Below, one piece after another: positions 48,891 to 57,616 of a DNA stretch of 64,000 nt. Source of the stretch: Polyangiaceae bacterium. GTDB taxonomy: Bacteria > Myxococcota_A > Polyangia > Polyangiales > Polyangiaceae. Made by a program: the position numbers and the translations under genes. Location: assembly GCA_020633205.1 (NCBI GenBank), contig JACKEB010000014.1:186001-250000 (forward strand), read 5' to 3'. The stretch's first letter is position 1, and each line of letters starts with the position of its first letter. A model generated the notes under the pieces. The model was not told where the DNA came from, did not search any database, and worked only from the letters and a program-made list of their open reading frames with translations.

Positions 48891-50651
48891 GTGCCTGACG
48901 GGAAACCGCGGCACGTGGACGAGGCGAATCAGGCAACGGGGGAAAAATCCCTAGAGTTCTTGCTGTTTTCCGGCGACTACGAGTCCGTCCTGGCGCGCCA
49001 GCTCATCACGTCAGGGATGCACCCCGCCGCGGTCGGAGCGTTCGCTTTGTCCGGTCGACTCGATGAGGCGCAGAGCGCGCTGCGCGCGCTGATTGATGAG
49101 TCAGCGGAGTCAGCTGATGTCCCTCAGGCGCGCTTCTATTTGATCGCAGGTTTCTGCCACGCCGGTCAGGCACAGAAGGGCCTCCGTTTGGTCAGGGAGT
49201 GCCTAGGCGATCTCGCGGAAACCGACCCGCGGGTGCGTTTCTGGATCTGGCAAGGCTTGGCGCTGGTGCGCTTCTTCGAGGGACGCTTCGGGCTCGCCCG
49301 CGCGGCGGGTAGGCGGGCGCTGGCATCGGCTACTCAGGCGCGCTTTCCGTACGCGCGCGTACTTGCCCTCGATTTGCTTGCCCAAGCCTTCGTGCTCACC
49401 GGGCATGTGCACGCTGGGCTCCGCATGCTGGAACAGGCAGTCAGCTTGGCTGACGCTCTCGGCTACGCTCAGAACAGCGTCACCCTGCGCACGTCCGCGC
49501 TCGTCTACCGGATGCAGTACTTGTTGGGACCACTGGCTGAAACGACGCAAGCAGTGGTCGAAGCCGTGTCGAACCCCGATGTCAGCTACTTCGCCCGCAG
49601 AAACGCCCTGATCGAGCTGGCGAGTTCATGGGCAATTCAGGGCAGAAGCGATCTCGCCCGAGCCGCGCTCGACGACGCCCGGGCTATCGCCTTGCCCGGA
49701 TCTGATCGGCGAGCGCGAACCCGTTGGTTAGGCGCGCTAGCGTTGGTCACCGCAGTCTCCGAGGGCCAAGAGCCAGCTCGGGAAGTGATGCTTGAGGCGC
49801 TCGCGGAGGCGGGGTCTCAAGTCACGCTGCTCGCCGAGCTTGCCTTCGTCGAGGCTCTGTTTCTTGGCGCTTCGAATGAGCTCAAGGGGGATCTCCCACG
49901 GCTCGAGCGAACCACGGGGATGTCCCGCGCCGTCTTCGCCGCAGCGCACGCGCTCGGCCGGGAGTTGCCAAACACTCGGCAGGCGGGAGACGGACTCTGC
50001 AAGCTGCTTGCAGATTGTTTGCGTGCGGAAAGTCAGCGTCGCGCGAGCCTACTCATCGAGCACGGCTTGTTTGGCCTGGTCCCCTGGGCGCTCGGGCGGC
50101 CGCCTGCCCAATCGCTGATTCTCACCGACGAGCACTTGCTGACCGAGAATCGCGGCCGTGTGTCCATTCATCCTGCGCCCAAGGGTCCCTCGCTCAAGGT
50201 TCTTCAGCTATTGGGAACCGGTTTTCAATCTCGGGAGCAGTTGGCCCAGCAGGTCTGGGGACTCGGCAGATACCATCCCGATCGCCACGCCGCGGTCATC
50301 AACACCGCGCTATCACGGCTGAGAGCAAGCCTCGAGCAGCCGGGCTGGTTGGTCACGCATGAAGACGGCTACCACCTGGCCTCCGGTGTGGACCTGTTGA
50401 ACCTCGAACAGCCCAGTGAGAGCAAGCCAGCGAACTCTCCTCCCCCACCGCTCGAGGAGCACCGGTTGCTCGGCGTCTTGGGCAGCGGCCCGGCTACGTC
50501 GACGGAGGTTGCTCGCCAGCTTCAGCTTTCCCCTTCGTCGGTGTTGCGGCTGCTCCGACGCTTGGCAGAGCGCGGTGTAGTGATCAGGCAAGGCAGTGGG
50601 CGGAACACACGCTATGCGCTGGCTGCTAGCGCAGGTGAACCGCGCTGCTGA
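48891..50651 (+). CDS. TPR regulator with two winged-helix domains
   Basis: A 586-residue cytoplasmic regulator. Residues 20-400 are TPR-like helical repeats (e.g. ARFYLIAGFCHAGQAQKGLR, VLALDLLAQAFVLTGHVHAG). Residues about 425-505 form an OmpR/SARP-like winged-helix (SLKVLQLLGTGFQSREQLAQ, then RHAAVINTALSRLRASLEQP and VTHEDGYHLAS). Residues 515-580 form a second winged-helix (GPATSTEVARQLQLSPSSVL and RLLRRLAERGVVIRQGSGRN). Having both after a TPR region is unusual. GTG start. It is divergent from 48256-48780 by 110 bp, so it may control that envelope operon. Confidence 0.85.
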   Translation: MPDGKPRHVDEANQATGEKSLEFLLFSGDYESVLARQLITSGMHPAAVGAFALSGRLDEAQSALRALIDESAESADVPQARFYLIAGFCHAGQAQKGLRLVRECLGDLAETDPRVRFWIWQGLALVRFFEGRFGLARAAGRRALASATQARFPYARVLALDLLAQAFVLTGHVHAGLRMLEQAVSLADALGYAQNSVTLRTSALVYRMQYLLGPLAETTQAVVEAVSNPDVSYFARRNALIELASSWAIQGRSDLARAALDDARAIALPGSDRRARTRWLGALALVTAVSEGQEPAREVMLEALAEAGSQVTLLAELAFVEALFLGASNELKGDLPRLERTTGMSRAVFAAAHALGRELPNTRQAGDGLCKLLADCLRAESQRRASLLIEHGLFGLVPWALGRPPAQSLILTDEHLLTENRGRVSIHPAPKGPSLKVLQLLGTGFQSREQLAQQVWGLGRYHPDRHAAVINTALSRLRASLEQPGWLVTHEDGYHLASGVDLLNLEQPSESKPANSPPPPLEEHRLLGVLGSGPATSTEVARQLQLSPSSVLRLLRRLAERGVVIRQGSGRNTRYALAASAGEPRC

Positions 50652-50686
50652 TCTTTGGGTAGACAATTTCTGGGGGGAAATTGCGC

Positions 50687-52195
50687 CTACCTTCCTAGAG
50701 AGCCCCTACAGCTGAAGCGTTCGATGCGGATGGTGGCGCAGTCGAGGGCGTTGCTGCTGATCAAGACGGCGAGCTTCGGCATGCGCTCCAAGGTGGCTTC
50801 GCTTGCGGGGGTCAGGAGGGGTGACATCACGTTCAGGCGGCGTAGCTCGGGCAGGGCCGTCAGCGCTTCGAGGTGGGCGTCGTCGATCTCCATGAATGTG
50901 AGGTCCAGCTCGCTGAGCTCGGGAAAGCGCGTGAGTAGCGGTAGGTCCGCCTGGGTGACCTGAGTGCCCCAAAGGTTGAGCTCGCGCAGCGTCGTTGGAA
51001 GTTGCCGCAGGGTAACGTTGGAGACGGGCGTCCATTGCAGGCTGAGGCTCTCCAGCCCCGTGAACTGCGAGAGCGTCTGCGCGTTTCGGTCGTCAATGGA
51101 GGCGCTCTCGAGGGAGAGGCGCTTCAACGGCAGCTGGGTCAAGAGCTTCAAGCCTCGGTCGCTGAGCGGCGCTTGTTCCAGCAACAGCTCCTGCAGCCTC
51201 GGCAGCTTGGCGATTGCACCCATGGCGTCATCGCCGTTCCCACTCCCGGCGGCGACGTAGTGCAGTCGCTCCAGCTGTCTCAAGGTGGCGAGTGGCGCCA
51301 TGTCTGCGTAGTTGATATCGGCGATGAGCTCCAGGTCGAGCAGCCCGCGGGCTTCGGAGACTGTCTTGACGGTTTCGCCGTTCAAGTGACCGCCTACCAG
51401 GCTCAGCTTTTGCAAGTGTGGAAGGTGCGCGAAGCCCCCAACGGACTCGTAGGGTTCGCTGCGGATGCTGAGTTCTTCCAGCTGCCTCAGTGGTGCAAAG
51501 CTCTCTGGCGAGGGTGACTTTGGACCGACGTGGTAGCTCAGGCTGCGCAAGTTCTCCAAGCGCAAGATGGCTGGAAGCGACGCTTCGTCCAGCTCCCAGA
51601 GCGCGAGATGTTCGAGGCTCGTTGGCAGCGTTTCGAGGGGCACGCGCTCGTCCGTGTTGGGTTCCATCTCGAGCCACCTCAGCCGCGTGAACTGCGCGAA
51701 GTCGGGGAAATGCAGCTCGGTCAAGAAGCGCAGCCCCACGACGTGGCGCAACGTGGTTGCTGCGCTGAAGTCTCGCCGCCCGAACCTGTAGGCGACATCC
51801 GCGAATACCGGATACTGAGCGGCGAGTGAATCGACGGCTTCAAGCACCTCTTTGTCCAAGCTGTGGAGCTGTACGACAACTGCGTCGCGCACTTCGTGCA
51901 TCGCCGCTCGGCCCTCGGGTGTTTCCGTGCTGAACCAAACCACCCGGGACCCTTTGCGCAACACCCCTGGGCCCGCCATCCGCACCTCTTGACGCCTGAC
52001 GCCCGGAGGTAGCTGGACGCTAAGGACCCGATCGTAAGTCCAATCTGGTTTGGAGGCGCCGGGCGTCGATGCGCGTTGCGGTGGCTTGGGATCTACCTCG
52101 GCACTTGACCGACTCGTCACGAGCTGCGTTGGTCGAGGTGTCGCTGCGCAGCCGGTTAGGCACGCAGCAAGCAACAGCCAGGACGCACGACGCAT
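50687..52195 (-). CDS. LRR-repeat lipoprotein
   Basis: A 502-residue lipoprotein with lipobox LLLAACLTGC (Cys16), a Pro/Ser-rich linker, a beta region (about 55-120), then more than ten leucine-rich repeats such as LRQLEELSIRSEPYESVGGF, LATLRQLERLHYVAAGSGN, LPRLQELLLEQAPLSDRGLK, FPELSELDLTFMEIDDAHLE, and a C-terminal cap with Cys (ALDCATIRIERFSC). It resembles 26289-27857. Likely a surface protein-binding module. The dispersed motif occurs in its 5' region as an inverted pair. Confidence 0.88.
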   Translation of the reverse strand: MRRASWLLLAACLTGCAATPRPTQLVTSRSSAEVDPKPPQRASTPGASKPDWTYDRVLSVQLPPGVRRQEVRMAGPGVLRKGSRVVWFSTETPEGRAAMHEVRDAVVVQLHSLDKEVLEAVDSLAAQYPVFADVAYRFGRRDFSAATTLRHVVGLRFLTELHFPDFAQFTRLRWLEMEPNTDERVPLETLPTSLEHLALWELDEASLPAILRLENLRSLSYHVGPKSPSPESFAPLRQLEELSIRSEPYESVGGFAHLPHLQKLSLVGGHLNGETVKTVSEARGLLDLELIADINYADMAPLATLRQLERLHYVAAGSGNGDDAMGAIAKLPRLQELLLEQAPLSDRGLKLLTQLPLKRLSLESASIDDRNAQTLSQFTGLESLSLQWTPVSNVTLRQLPTTLRELNLWGTQVTQADLPLLTRFPELSELDLTFMEIDDAHLEALTALPELRRLNVMSPLLTPASEATLERMPKLAVLISSNALDCATIRIERFSCRGSLGR

Positions 52196-52220
52196 ACTGG
52201 TTGATGTACCGGAAACCGGC

Positions 52221-52280
52221 GTCTCTCTCCCCCAAACCCCGCTTGAATTTCACGGGGTGAGTTCGAGAGGGGGTGAGGTG
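52221..52280. repeat. Inverted pair of dispersed G-rich motifs
   Basis: CTCTCTCCCCCAAACCCC (RC of a GGGGTTTGGGGGAGAGAG copy) at 52223-52240 faces GAGAGGGGGTGAGG at 52265-52278, with CCCCG at 52237-52241 and CGGGG at 52253-52257 in between as a nested stem. The pair lies in the 146-bp gap between the LRR lipoprotein start and the diguanylate cyclase stop. Confidence 0.6.
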
Positions 52281-52341
52281 ACCTAGTTGTGCGCCCCCGT
52301 GCTCCGTCGATCGACCCGGTCGGCTTATCCTCGCGGTATCA

Positions 52342-53316
52342 TCAAACCGCGAGCGACGCTTGTGCCTGGAAGACCTCGCCAAAGCTGGAACAGGCGCGCG
52401 CACGTCCGCTGTGTTTCGCTTGATAGAGCGCGTGATCCGCACTCTGAACCAACTCAAGAGCACGCTCACTGCTGCCGCCCTCGGGTTCAGAAGCCGTCCG
52501 GAAGATGCCAGACTCGCGCGCATCATGGGTCGCAATGCCAACGCTGACGCTAACCGTCGGTCGAGTGGTTGAAGCCGCGTGGGCTATCCCAAGCGCGTCG
52601 ATCTCGAGCAGGAGGCTCTCGGCCACTCGAGCTGCGCCAACCTCTGGAGTTTCCGGGAGGATTAATGCGAACTCCTCTCCGCCAAGGCGTGCCGCTAGAT
52701 CGGCGGGTCGCCGGCAAACCCTCTGAAGTGCGTCCGCGACGCGCCGCAGGCATTGGTCGCCGGCCGGATGACCATAGCGATCGTTGTAGAGCTTGAAGTG
52801 ATCGACATCCACAATCAGCAACGACAGCGGATTGCGCGTACGCTCCGCGCGCGCCCATTCACGCTCCAAGGTGCGGTCGAACGTTGCACGATTGGCTAGA
52901 CCAGTGAGCCCGTCAGTGGACGCGGACTTGCGCAGCAAGTCACCCATCGCCTTGAAGCGCAGCTGGTGCTGCACGCGTACCCGCACCAGGCGAGGATTGA
53001 CGGGCTTTCGCACGAAGTCTGCGGCTCCGGCATGGAAGCCTGCCATCTCGAACTCTTCGCTCGTGTCTGCGGTGACGAACATCACCGGGATGTGTTCGAG
53101 CTCCGAGGTCCGCTTGAGAGCCCTGCAGACCTCGATACCATTCATGCCTGACACTTGCGTGTCGAGCAGCACCAGATCCGGCGGCGCTTCACTCGCCATC
53201 CGAAGCGCGGCTGCGCCATTGGTGGCAACGCAGAGTGACGCCTGACCCGCCAGCAGAGTCGCTAGGAAATGCAGGGCACGCGGATCGTCGCCAGCTAGCA
53301 AGATTCGAGGCAGCAC
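52342..53316 (-). CDS. Response regulator with GGDEF domain (diguanylate cyclase)
   Basis: A 324-residue REC-GGDEF protein making cyclic di-GMP from two GTP. REC domain (about 4-120) has the phospho-acceptor Asp in LVLLDTQVSGMNG and the Lys in VRKPV; the acidic pair at the N-terminus is GDD. The GGDEF domain has the active motif GGEEF with a product-inhibition site RPAD five residues before it (R-x-x-D). DVDHFKLYNDRYGHPAGDQC is a catalytic signature. It probably sits downstream of the kinases in the same operon (52 bp gap to 53368). Confidence 0.95.
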   Translation of the reverse strand: MLPRILLAGDDPRALHFLATLLAGQASLCVATNGAAALRMASEAPPDLVLLDTQVSGMNGIEVCRALKRTSELEHIPVMFVTADTSEEFEMAGFHAGAADFVRKPVNPRLVRVRVQHQLRFKAMGDLLRKSASTDGLTGLANRATFDRTLEREWARAERTRNPLSLLIVDVDHFKLYNDRYGHPAGDQCLRRVADALQRVCRRPADLAARLGGEEFALILPETPEVGAARVAESLLLEIDALGIAHAASTTRPTVSVSVGIATHDARESGIFRTASEPEGGSSERALELVQSADHALYQAKHSGRARACSSFGEVFQAQASLAV

Positions 53317-53367
53317 GTTGAACTATGGAAACGGCCGCGTCCGAAAGTCCTTGAGCGCTCTGTCGGG

Positions 53368-55356
53368 CTATTGCCTACGCAATCGCGCGCGCACCACTGC
53401 CAGCAGCTGGCCAGCCGTGAACGGCTTCGAGATGAAGTTCTCGCCCTCGCGCAGATCCATCTCGAGAACCCCCCGAGAGAAGCCGCTGCAATACACAACG
53501 GCAAGCTCCGGGTGACTGTGGTTCAGTTCTGCCCCGAGGGCCGCCCCCTGCAGGCAGTTTGGCAATGTGATATCCGTCAGTACAAGGTCGACCGGTGTGT
53601 GCTCCACGAGCAAGAGGGCCTCTTCGCCGTCCGCCGCCTCGAGCACGCTGTAACCTTCCCGCTCGAGAATTCGCCGATTCGAGCGCCGCACGCCACGTTC
53701 GTCGTCGACGATCAGCACGCGCCCACCTGTGGTCGCTGGCGACGCCGAGACGCTAGAGGACGTCCTGCATGACTCCGGTGGGCCTTCGTGCATCGGGACG
53801 AACACGCTGAAGGTCGTGCCTTCACCGGCGGTGCTGTCCACCACGATCCAGCCCTGGTGCTGAGACACGATGCCGTAGACTGTCGAGAGCCCGAGGCCGC
53901 TGCCCTGGGGTTTGGTCGTGACGTAGGGTTCCCAGATGCTGGCGAGCAACGAGGCGGGGATCCCACAGCCCGTATCGCTGACGCTCAACTGAGCGAACGT
54001 GCCTGGGTATGATTCCTTGGGGAAATGATCTGGAACGGGCGTGTCGACGACCGCGACGCTGGTGCTGATACGCACCTCGCCGGGGCGACCGCCCAGAGCG
54101 TCTCGGGCGTTGACCGCGAGGTTCACGATGACTTGCTCGAGCATCGTGCGATCGGCAAACAGGGAAATTGCCTGGTCCGAAGCCGCGACGGTGACCTTCA
54201 CGTTGGTCATCACGCGCGCCAGCATACGCATCGTCTCCTCGACCACGCGATTCAGGTCGACGGCGCTACGGCTCATCATTTGCTTGCGGCTGTAGGCGAG
54301 GAGCTGCCTCGAGAGCTTCGCCCCGCGGCTCGCCGCCGCCAGGATTTCGCTCGTGGCCTCCAGCGTTTCCTCCTTGGAACCGCTGGTTTCGATCAGCGCT
54401 GCGTTTCCCTGGATGATGGTGAGCAGGTTGTTGAAGTCATGGGCTACGCCGCCCGCAAGGCGACCTACGGACTCCAGGCGCTGAGAGTGAAACTGGCGCT
54501 CCTGACTGAGTCGACGCTCCACGCTGTAGCTGACCACGCGAGGGAGCGCGAACACCTGATTCTTCGGCAGGTAGTCGTCCACGCCGTCCGCCAGTGCTGC
54601 GCGTCCAACTGACTCGCTGTCGTTTCCGGTGAGCACGACCAGAGTGGTGGTTGGTGCGAGGCCGCGGAGCACACGCCAGGTGTCGGCGCCTTCGCTGTCC
54701 GGGAGGTTCACGTCGGAGATTACTGCCGAGTACGCGTGGCGTCCGAGGGCTTCAATTGCCTCGCTCAGTCGCGAGACGTGCTCGACTGCAAACGGACCAA
54801 ACGCTGTGACGTCCTCGAGGGCGGTGGACGCGAGCACGGCATCTCCCGGGTTGTCCTCGAGTAGCAACACGCGCTTGGTCTCTTCCGTCGGCCAGCTGCG
54901 TGGGATGGGCTCTGCGACTCGCCGTCCTTCAGCGGGCAAGGTGACGACCTGAAACCAGTAGTCCCCGAGCGTCCGCAGCGCGCGTACGAACTGTTCGATG
55001 TCGATGGGCTTCGTGATGTAGCTGTTGGCGTTCGAATCGTAGGCTCGCGCGATGTCTTCCTCGGACTCCGAGGTGGTCAACACCACAACGGGGATCTGTC
55101 GCAGGCGCGCATCCGCCTTGATTCGCAGCAGCACCTCCCGGCCATCCATCTTCGGCAGGTTCAGGTCGAGCAAGATCAGATCTGGCGTCGGGACGTCCGC
55201 GAATCGGCCTTCCTTGCGCAGGAACCCCAGAGCATCCACGCCATTTTCGACGCAGTGCAATGAGTTCAAGACCTTCGACTCCTCCAACGCAGCTATGGCC
55301 AGTAGGCGGTCGGTTGGGCTGTCTTCAACCAATAGGATCTCGGCGGCGCGCGTCAT
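53368..55356 (-). CDS. Hybrid sensor kinase REC-REC-HisKA-HATPase-REC
   Basis: A 662-residue protein with two N-terminal receiver domains (LILLDLNLPKMDGREVLL with Asp; VISDVNLPDSEGADT with Asp), then a HisKA domain with the H-box VGRLAGGVAHDFNNLLTIIQ (phospho-acceptor His), a HATPase domain with NLAVNARDALGG, SDTGCGIPASL and GSGLGLSTVYG, and a C-terminal receiver (VDLVLTDITLPNCLQG). No PAS or membrane segment; it is cytoplasmic. Start overlaps the stop of the PAS kinase gene by 4 bp. Three receivers suggest a phosphorelay hub. Confidence 0.95.
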   Translation of the reverse strand: MTRAAEILLVEDSPTDRLLAIAALEESKVLNSLHCVENGVDALGFLRKEGRFADVPTPDLILLDLNLPKMDGREVLLRIKADARLRQIPVVVLTTSESEEDIARAYDSNANSYITKPIDIEQFVRALRTLGDYWFQVVTLPAEGRRVAEPIPRSWPTEETKRVLLLEDNPGDAVLASTALEDVTAFGPFAVEHVSRLSEAIEALGRHAYSAVISDVNLPDSEGADTWRVLRGLAPTTTLVVLTGNDSESVGRAALADGVDDYLPKNQVFALPRVVSYSVERRLSQERQFHSQRLESVGRLAGGVAHDFNNLLTIIQGNAALIETSGSKEETLEATSEILAAASRGAKLSRQLLAYSRKQMMSRSAVDLNRVVEETMRMLARVMTNVKVTVAASDQAISLFADRTMLEQVIVNLAVNARDALGGRPGEVRISTSVAVVDTPVPDHFPKESYPGTFAQLSVSDTGCGIPASLLASIWEPYVTTKPQGSGLGLSTVYGIVSQHQGWIVVDSTAGEGTTFSVFVPMHEGPPESCRTSSSVSASPATTGGRVLIVDDERGVRRSNRRILEREGYSVLEAADGEEALLLVEHTPVDLVLTDITLPNCLQGAALGAELNHSHPELAVVYCSGFSRGVLEMDLREGENFISKPFTAGQLLAVVRARLRRQ

Positions 55357-56537
55357 CTTGATCTCTCCGGGACCAGCCTCTCCCCGAGTGCGGTGAGGAT
55401 GAAATGAAAGGTGCTTCCTTCGTTAAGCGTCGAGCTGACCCACATCCGTCCGCCGTGGCGCTCCGCGATCTTCTTGCACAACGCGAGTCCGAGCCCCGCG
55501 CCTGAGTATTCCTCTCGGCTGTGGAGGCGCTGAAACAGCTCGAAGATGCGGTCGGCGTACTCAAGCTCGACGCCGATGCCGTTGTCGGTGACGTGGAAGA
55601 CGTTGCGGCCCTTGACTATTTCTGTGTGGATTTTTATGTGCGGGGGTTTGCTGCCCCGGTACTTGAGCGCGTTGCCGATCACGTTCTGAAAGAGGGAGAC
55701 GAGCTGAGCCCGGTCTCCCGAGAGCGTCGGAAGCGGATCGACCTCCACCATGGCGTCGCAGTCTTGGATCGCCGACGACAAGTTTTTCAGCGCGACTTCA
55801 ACGACCGCGTTGAGCGAGACGCGTTCGAAGGGAGCGCCTTTGGATGACACCCGCGAGTAGGCGAGGAGGCCGGTGATCAAGCTCTGCATGCGCCGCGCCG
55901 CATCAGCCATGTGCTCCACCAGCTCATGGCCTCCGCTGTCGAGCTGCTTGCCGTACCTCGCCTTCAGCAACTGGGCACACCCTGCTACCGCCCTCAGTGG
56001 CTCTTGCAGGTCGTGGGAGGCGGAGTACGCGAACTGTTCGAGGTCCTTGTTGCTGCGCTCAAGCTCGCGAGTTCGCTTCTTGAGTTGCGCTTCGGCCGAA
56101 CGCTCCCGCGTGACATCCCAGCTGACCCCCACCATGCTGCCAGCCCTACCTGCGGAATCCCTCAAGATGGATGCTGCCGCGCGGATATATACGGGTTCCT
56201 CCGTGGTCGCGTTCGTGACCCTGAATTCGATGTCGAACACTTGCGTCCCGTTGAGTGCCTGCTCAGTCGAATGCTCGAAGTGAGCGCGATCTCCATCCGC
56301 GATCAGTTGCTTCCAGAGTTCAAGAGTCGGGGCGGCACCCTCCGGCAAGCCATGCAGCGCGCACATCCGCGCGTCCCAAGTGAGCTTGTTCGTCGTGAGC
56401 TCCCACTCCCAAACGCCGATCTTCGCTGCGCTGGTCGCCAACCGCAGCTTCTCCGATGCGAGTCGCAGCTGCGCCTCGGCCGCGGCCAACTGAGTGCCGT
56501 CGTTGCTGGCTGGTGGCAGACGCATGGGCATCGTCAC
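55353..56537 (-). CDS. PAS sensor histidine kinase
   Basis: A 394-residue kinase. An N-terminal coiled helix (AAAEAQLRLASEKLRLATSA) leads to a PAS domain (about 30-150; KIGVWEWELTTNKLTWDARM). The HisKA H-box is FAYSASHDLQEPLRAVAGCA (phospho-acceptor His) and the HATPase shows NVIGNALKYRGSKPPH, VTDNGIGVELEYADRIFELF and GAGLGLALCKKIAERHGG. The H-box type is that of bacteriophytochrome-like kinases. No membrane helix, so the signal is intracellular. It heads the operon; the region before it is divergent with 56719. Confidence 0.94.
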   Translation of the reverse strand: MTMPMRLPPASNDGTQLAAAEAQLRLASEKLRLATSAAKIGVWEWELTTNKLTWDARMCALHGLPEGAAPTLELWKQLIADGDRAHFEHSTEQALNGTQVFDIEFRVTNATTEEPVYIRAAASILRDSAGRAGSMVGVSWDVTRERSAEAQLKKRTRELERSNKDLEQFAYSASHDLQEPLRAVAGCAQLLKARYGKQLDSGGHELVEHMADAARRMQSLITGLLAYSRVSSKGAPFERVSLNAVVEVALKNLSSAIQDCDAMVEVDPLPTLSGDRAQLVSLFQNVIGNALKYRGSKPPHIKIHTEIVKGRNVFHVTDNGIGVELEYADRIFELFQRLHSREEYSGAGLGLALCKKIAERHGGRMWVSSTLNEGSTFHFILTALGERLVPERSR

Positions 56538-56718
56538 CGTGGCTAACGTCCGGGAGGATCTCCGGGATAACTGCTATCGCCCACCAGGTAGCAGGCAAGA
56601 ATACGCTCAGGGATGCGAGAATTCGGCCGTTGTATGATTCGCGTGTAGGTGAGGTGCTTCGAAAAAGGTGCTTCAGGAAACTGAGATAGCTGCCGTTAGC
56701 CTCTTCAAAGGAGGTTAG

Positions 56719-57162
56719 ATGTTCGAAGCCTACATCGTGAGCTGCGGCGCCATCGCCGATGACCAACTGCAGGCCGCTTTCGACGCTCAGGCAGAGCGGA
56801 CTCCCCTCGTGGGACAGGTCGCGCGCGAACTCGGCGTGTTGTCACCCCGCCAAGTGCTCTCGCTCCTGGATCAGCAGCAACAGTCAACGCTGAGGTTTTG
56901 CGAGCTTGCCGTCAACGAACACATGATGACGCAGCGTCAGCGAGCCCGCGTGCTTGCCGAGCAACAGCAGCGACGCCCTCCGCTGCTGGAGATGCTGCTG
57001 GAGACCGGCGGTGTGACGCGCGCCGACATATTCGAGCTGAGACGCATGTACGCGAAGCAAGCGCACTTCGCTCCGGAGCGCACCGGCACGCGACTCAAAC
57101 AGCTCAGCCCCGAGGAGTTCTCCAAGCTCGCTCGGCAAGTCGCGAACGACCGCATCGCCTAG
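56719..57162 (+). CDS. Helical hypothetical protein divergent from the kinase operon
   Basis: A 147-residue soluble protein made of amphipathic helices. LVGQVARELGVLSPRQVLSL and LLDQQQQSTLRFCELAVNEH look like the MshEN/GspE-N style of N-terminal ATPase modules, though without a catalytic domain, so the match is weak. It diverges from the PAS kinase with a 181-bp gap between starts, so it may be coregulated with the kinases. The ATG at 56719 is preceded by GGAGGTTAG. Confidence 0.65.
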   Translation: MFEAYIVSCGAIADDQLQAAFDAQAERTPLVGQVARELGVLSPRQVLSLLDQQQQSTLRFCELAVNEHMMTQRQRARVLAEQQQRRPPLLEMLLETGGVTRADIFELRRMYAKQAHFAPERTGTRLKQLSPEEFSKLARQVANDRIA

Positions 57163-57231
57163 TTCCGCGACCCACTAGACGACAGCCAGACGAGAGCTGC
57201 TCGGAGAAGCGAGCGCTCTCGTCTTGAGTGC

Positions 57232-57525
57232 TCACTTACCTGAGACATCCTGAGCCGCCTCGTCGGCGCGCTTCTGCTTGCTCTCGAGGTAGGCCCTCGC
57301 GACCACGGGCAGGCCTGCCGCGAGGAACAGGCAGCCCATCTTGAGCATCAGGCCGTGTATCTCGATCAAATACGGCTGCGCGCCATAGGCAATCACCACG
57401 AGCAGCGATGGAGCGAGCACGAGCGCCGTGTCCGCCGGTGTCTTCGCCTTCACCAACGCGAGGATGGTGCCGATACCCCAGAGCAGTAGGAAGAAGCCCA
57501 CAGCCGACACTCGCACACTTGGCAA
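57232..57525 (-). CDS. Small membrane protein
   Basis: A 97-residue protein with three hydrophobic segments (VGFFLLLWGIGTILALV, TALVLAPSLLVVIAYG, MLKMGCLFLAAGLPVVARAY) and a Lys/Glu/Asp-rich tail. TTG start; in-frame GTG starts lie 3 and 5 codons later. No family. Confidence 0.6.
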   Translation of the reverse strand: MPSVRVSAVGFFLLLWGIGTILALVKAKTPADTALVLAPSLLVVIAYGAQPYLIEIHGLMLKMGCLFLAAGLPVVARAYLESKQKRADEAAQDVSGK

Positions 57526-57583
57526 CCTGAAGGTGCCTCAAATTCGCGAGTCCGCGCGGTCTTTATTCGGTTTCTGGGACTTT

Positions 57584-57605
57584 GGTTTGGGGGGAGGCGC
57601 GTTGA
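57584..57605 (+). repeat. Dispersed G-rich motif copy upstream of a family lipoprotein
   Basis: GGTTTGGGGGGAGGCGCGTT then GA, ending 11 bp before the ATG of the third family lipoprotein. This copy matches the consensus best. Confidence 0.8.
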
Positions 57606-57616
57606 AGGGCCGCGCT

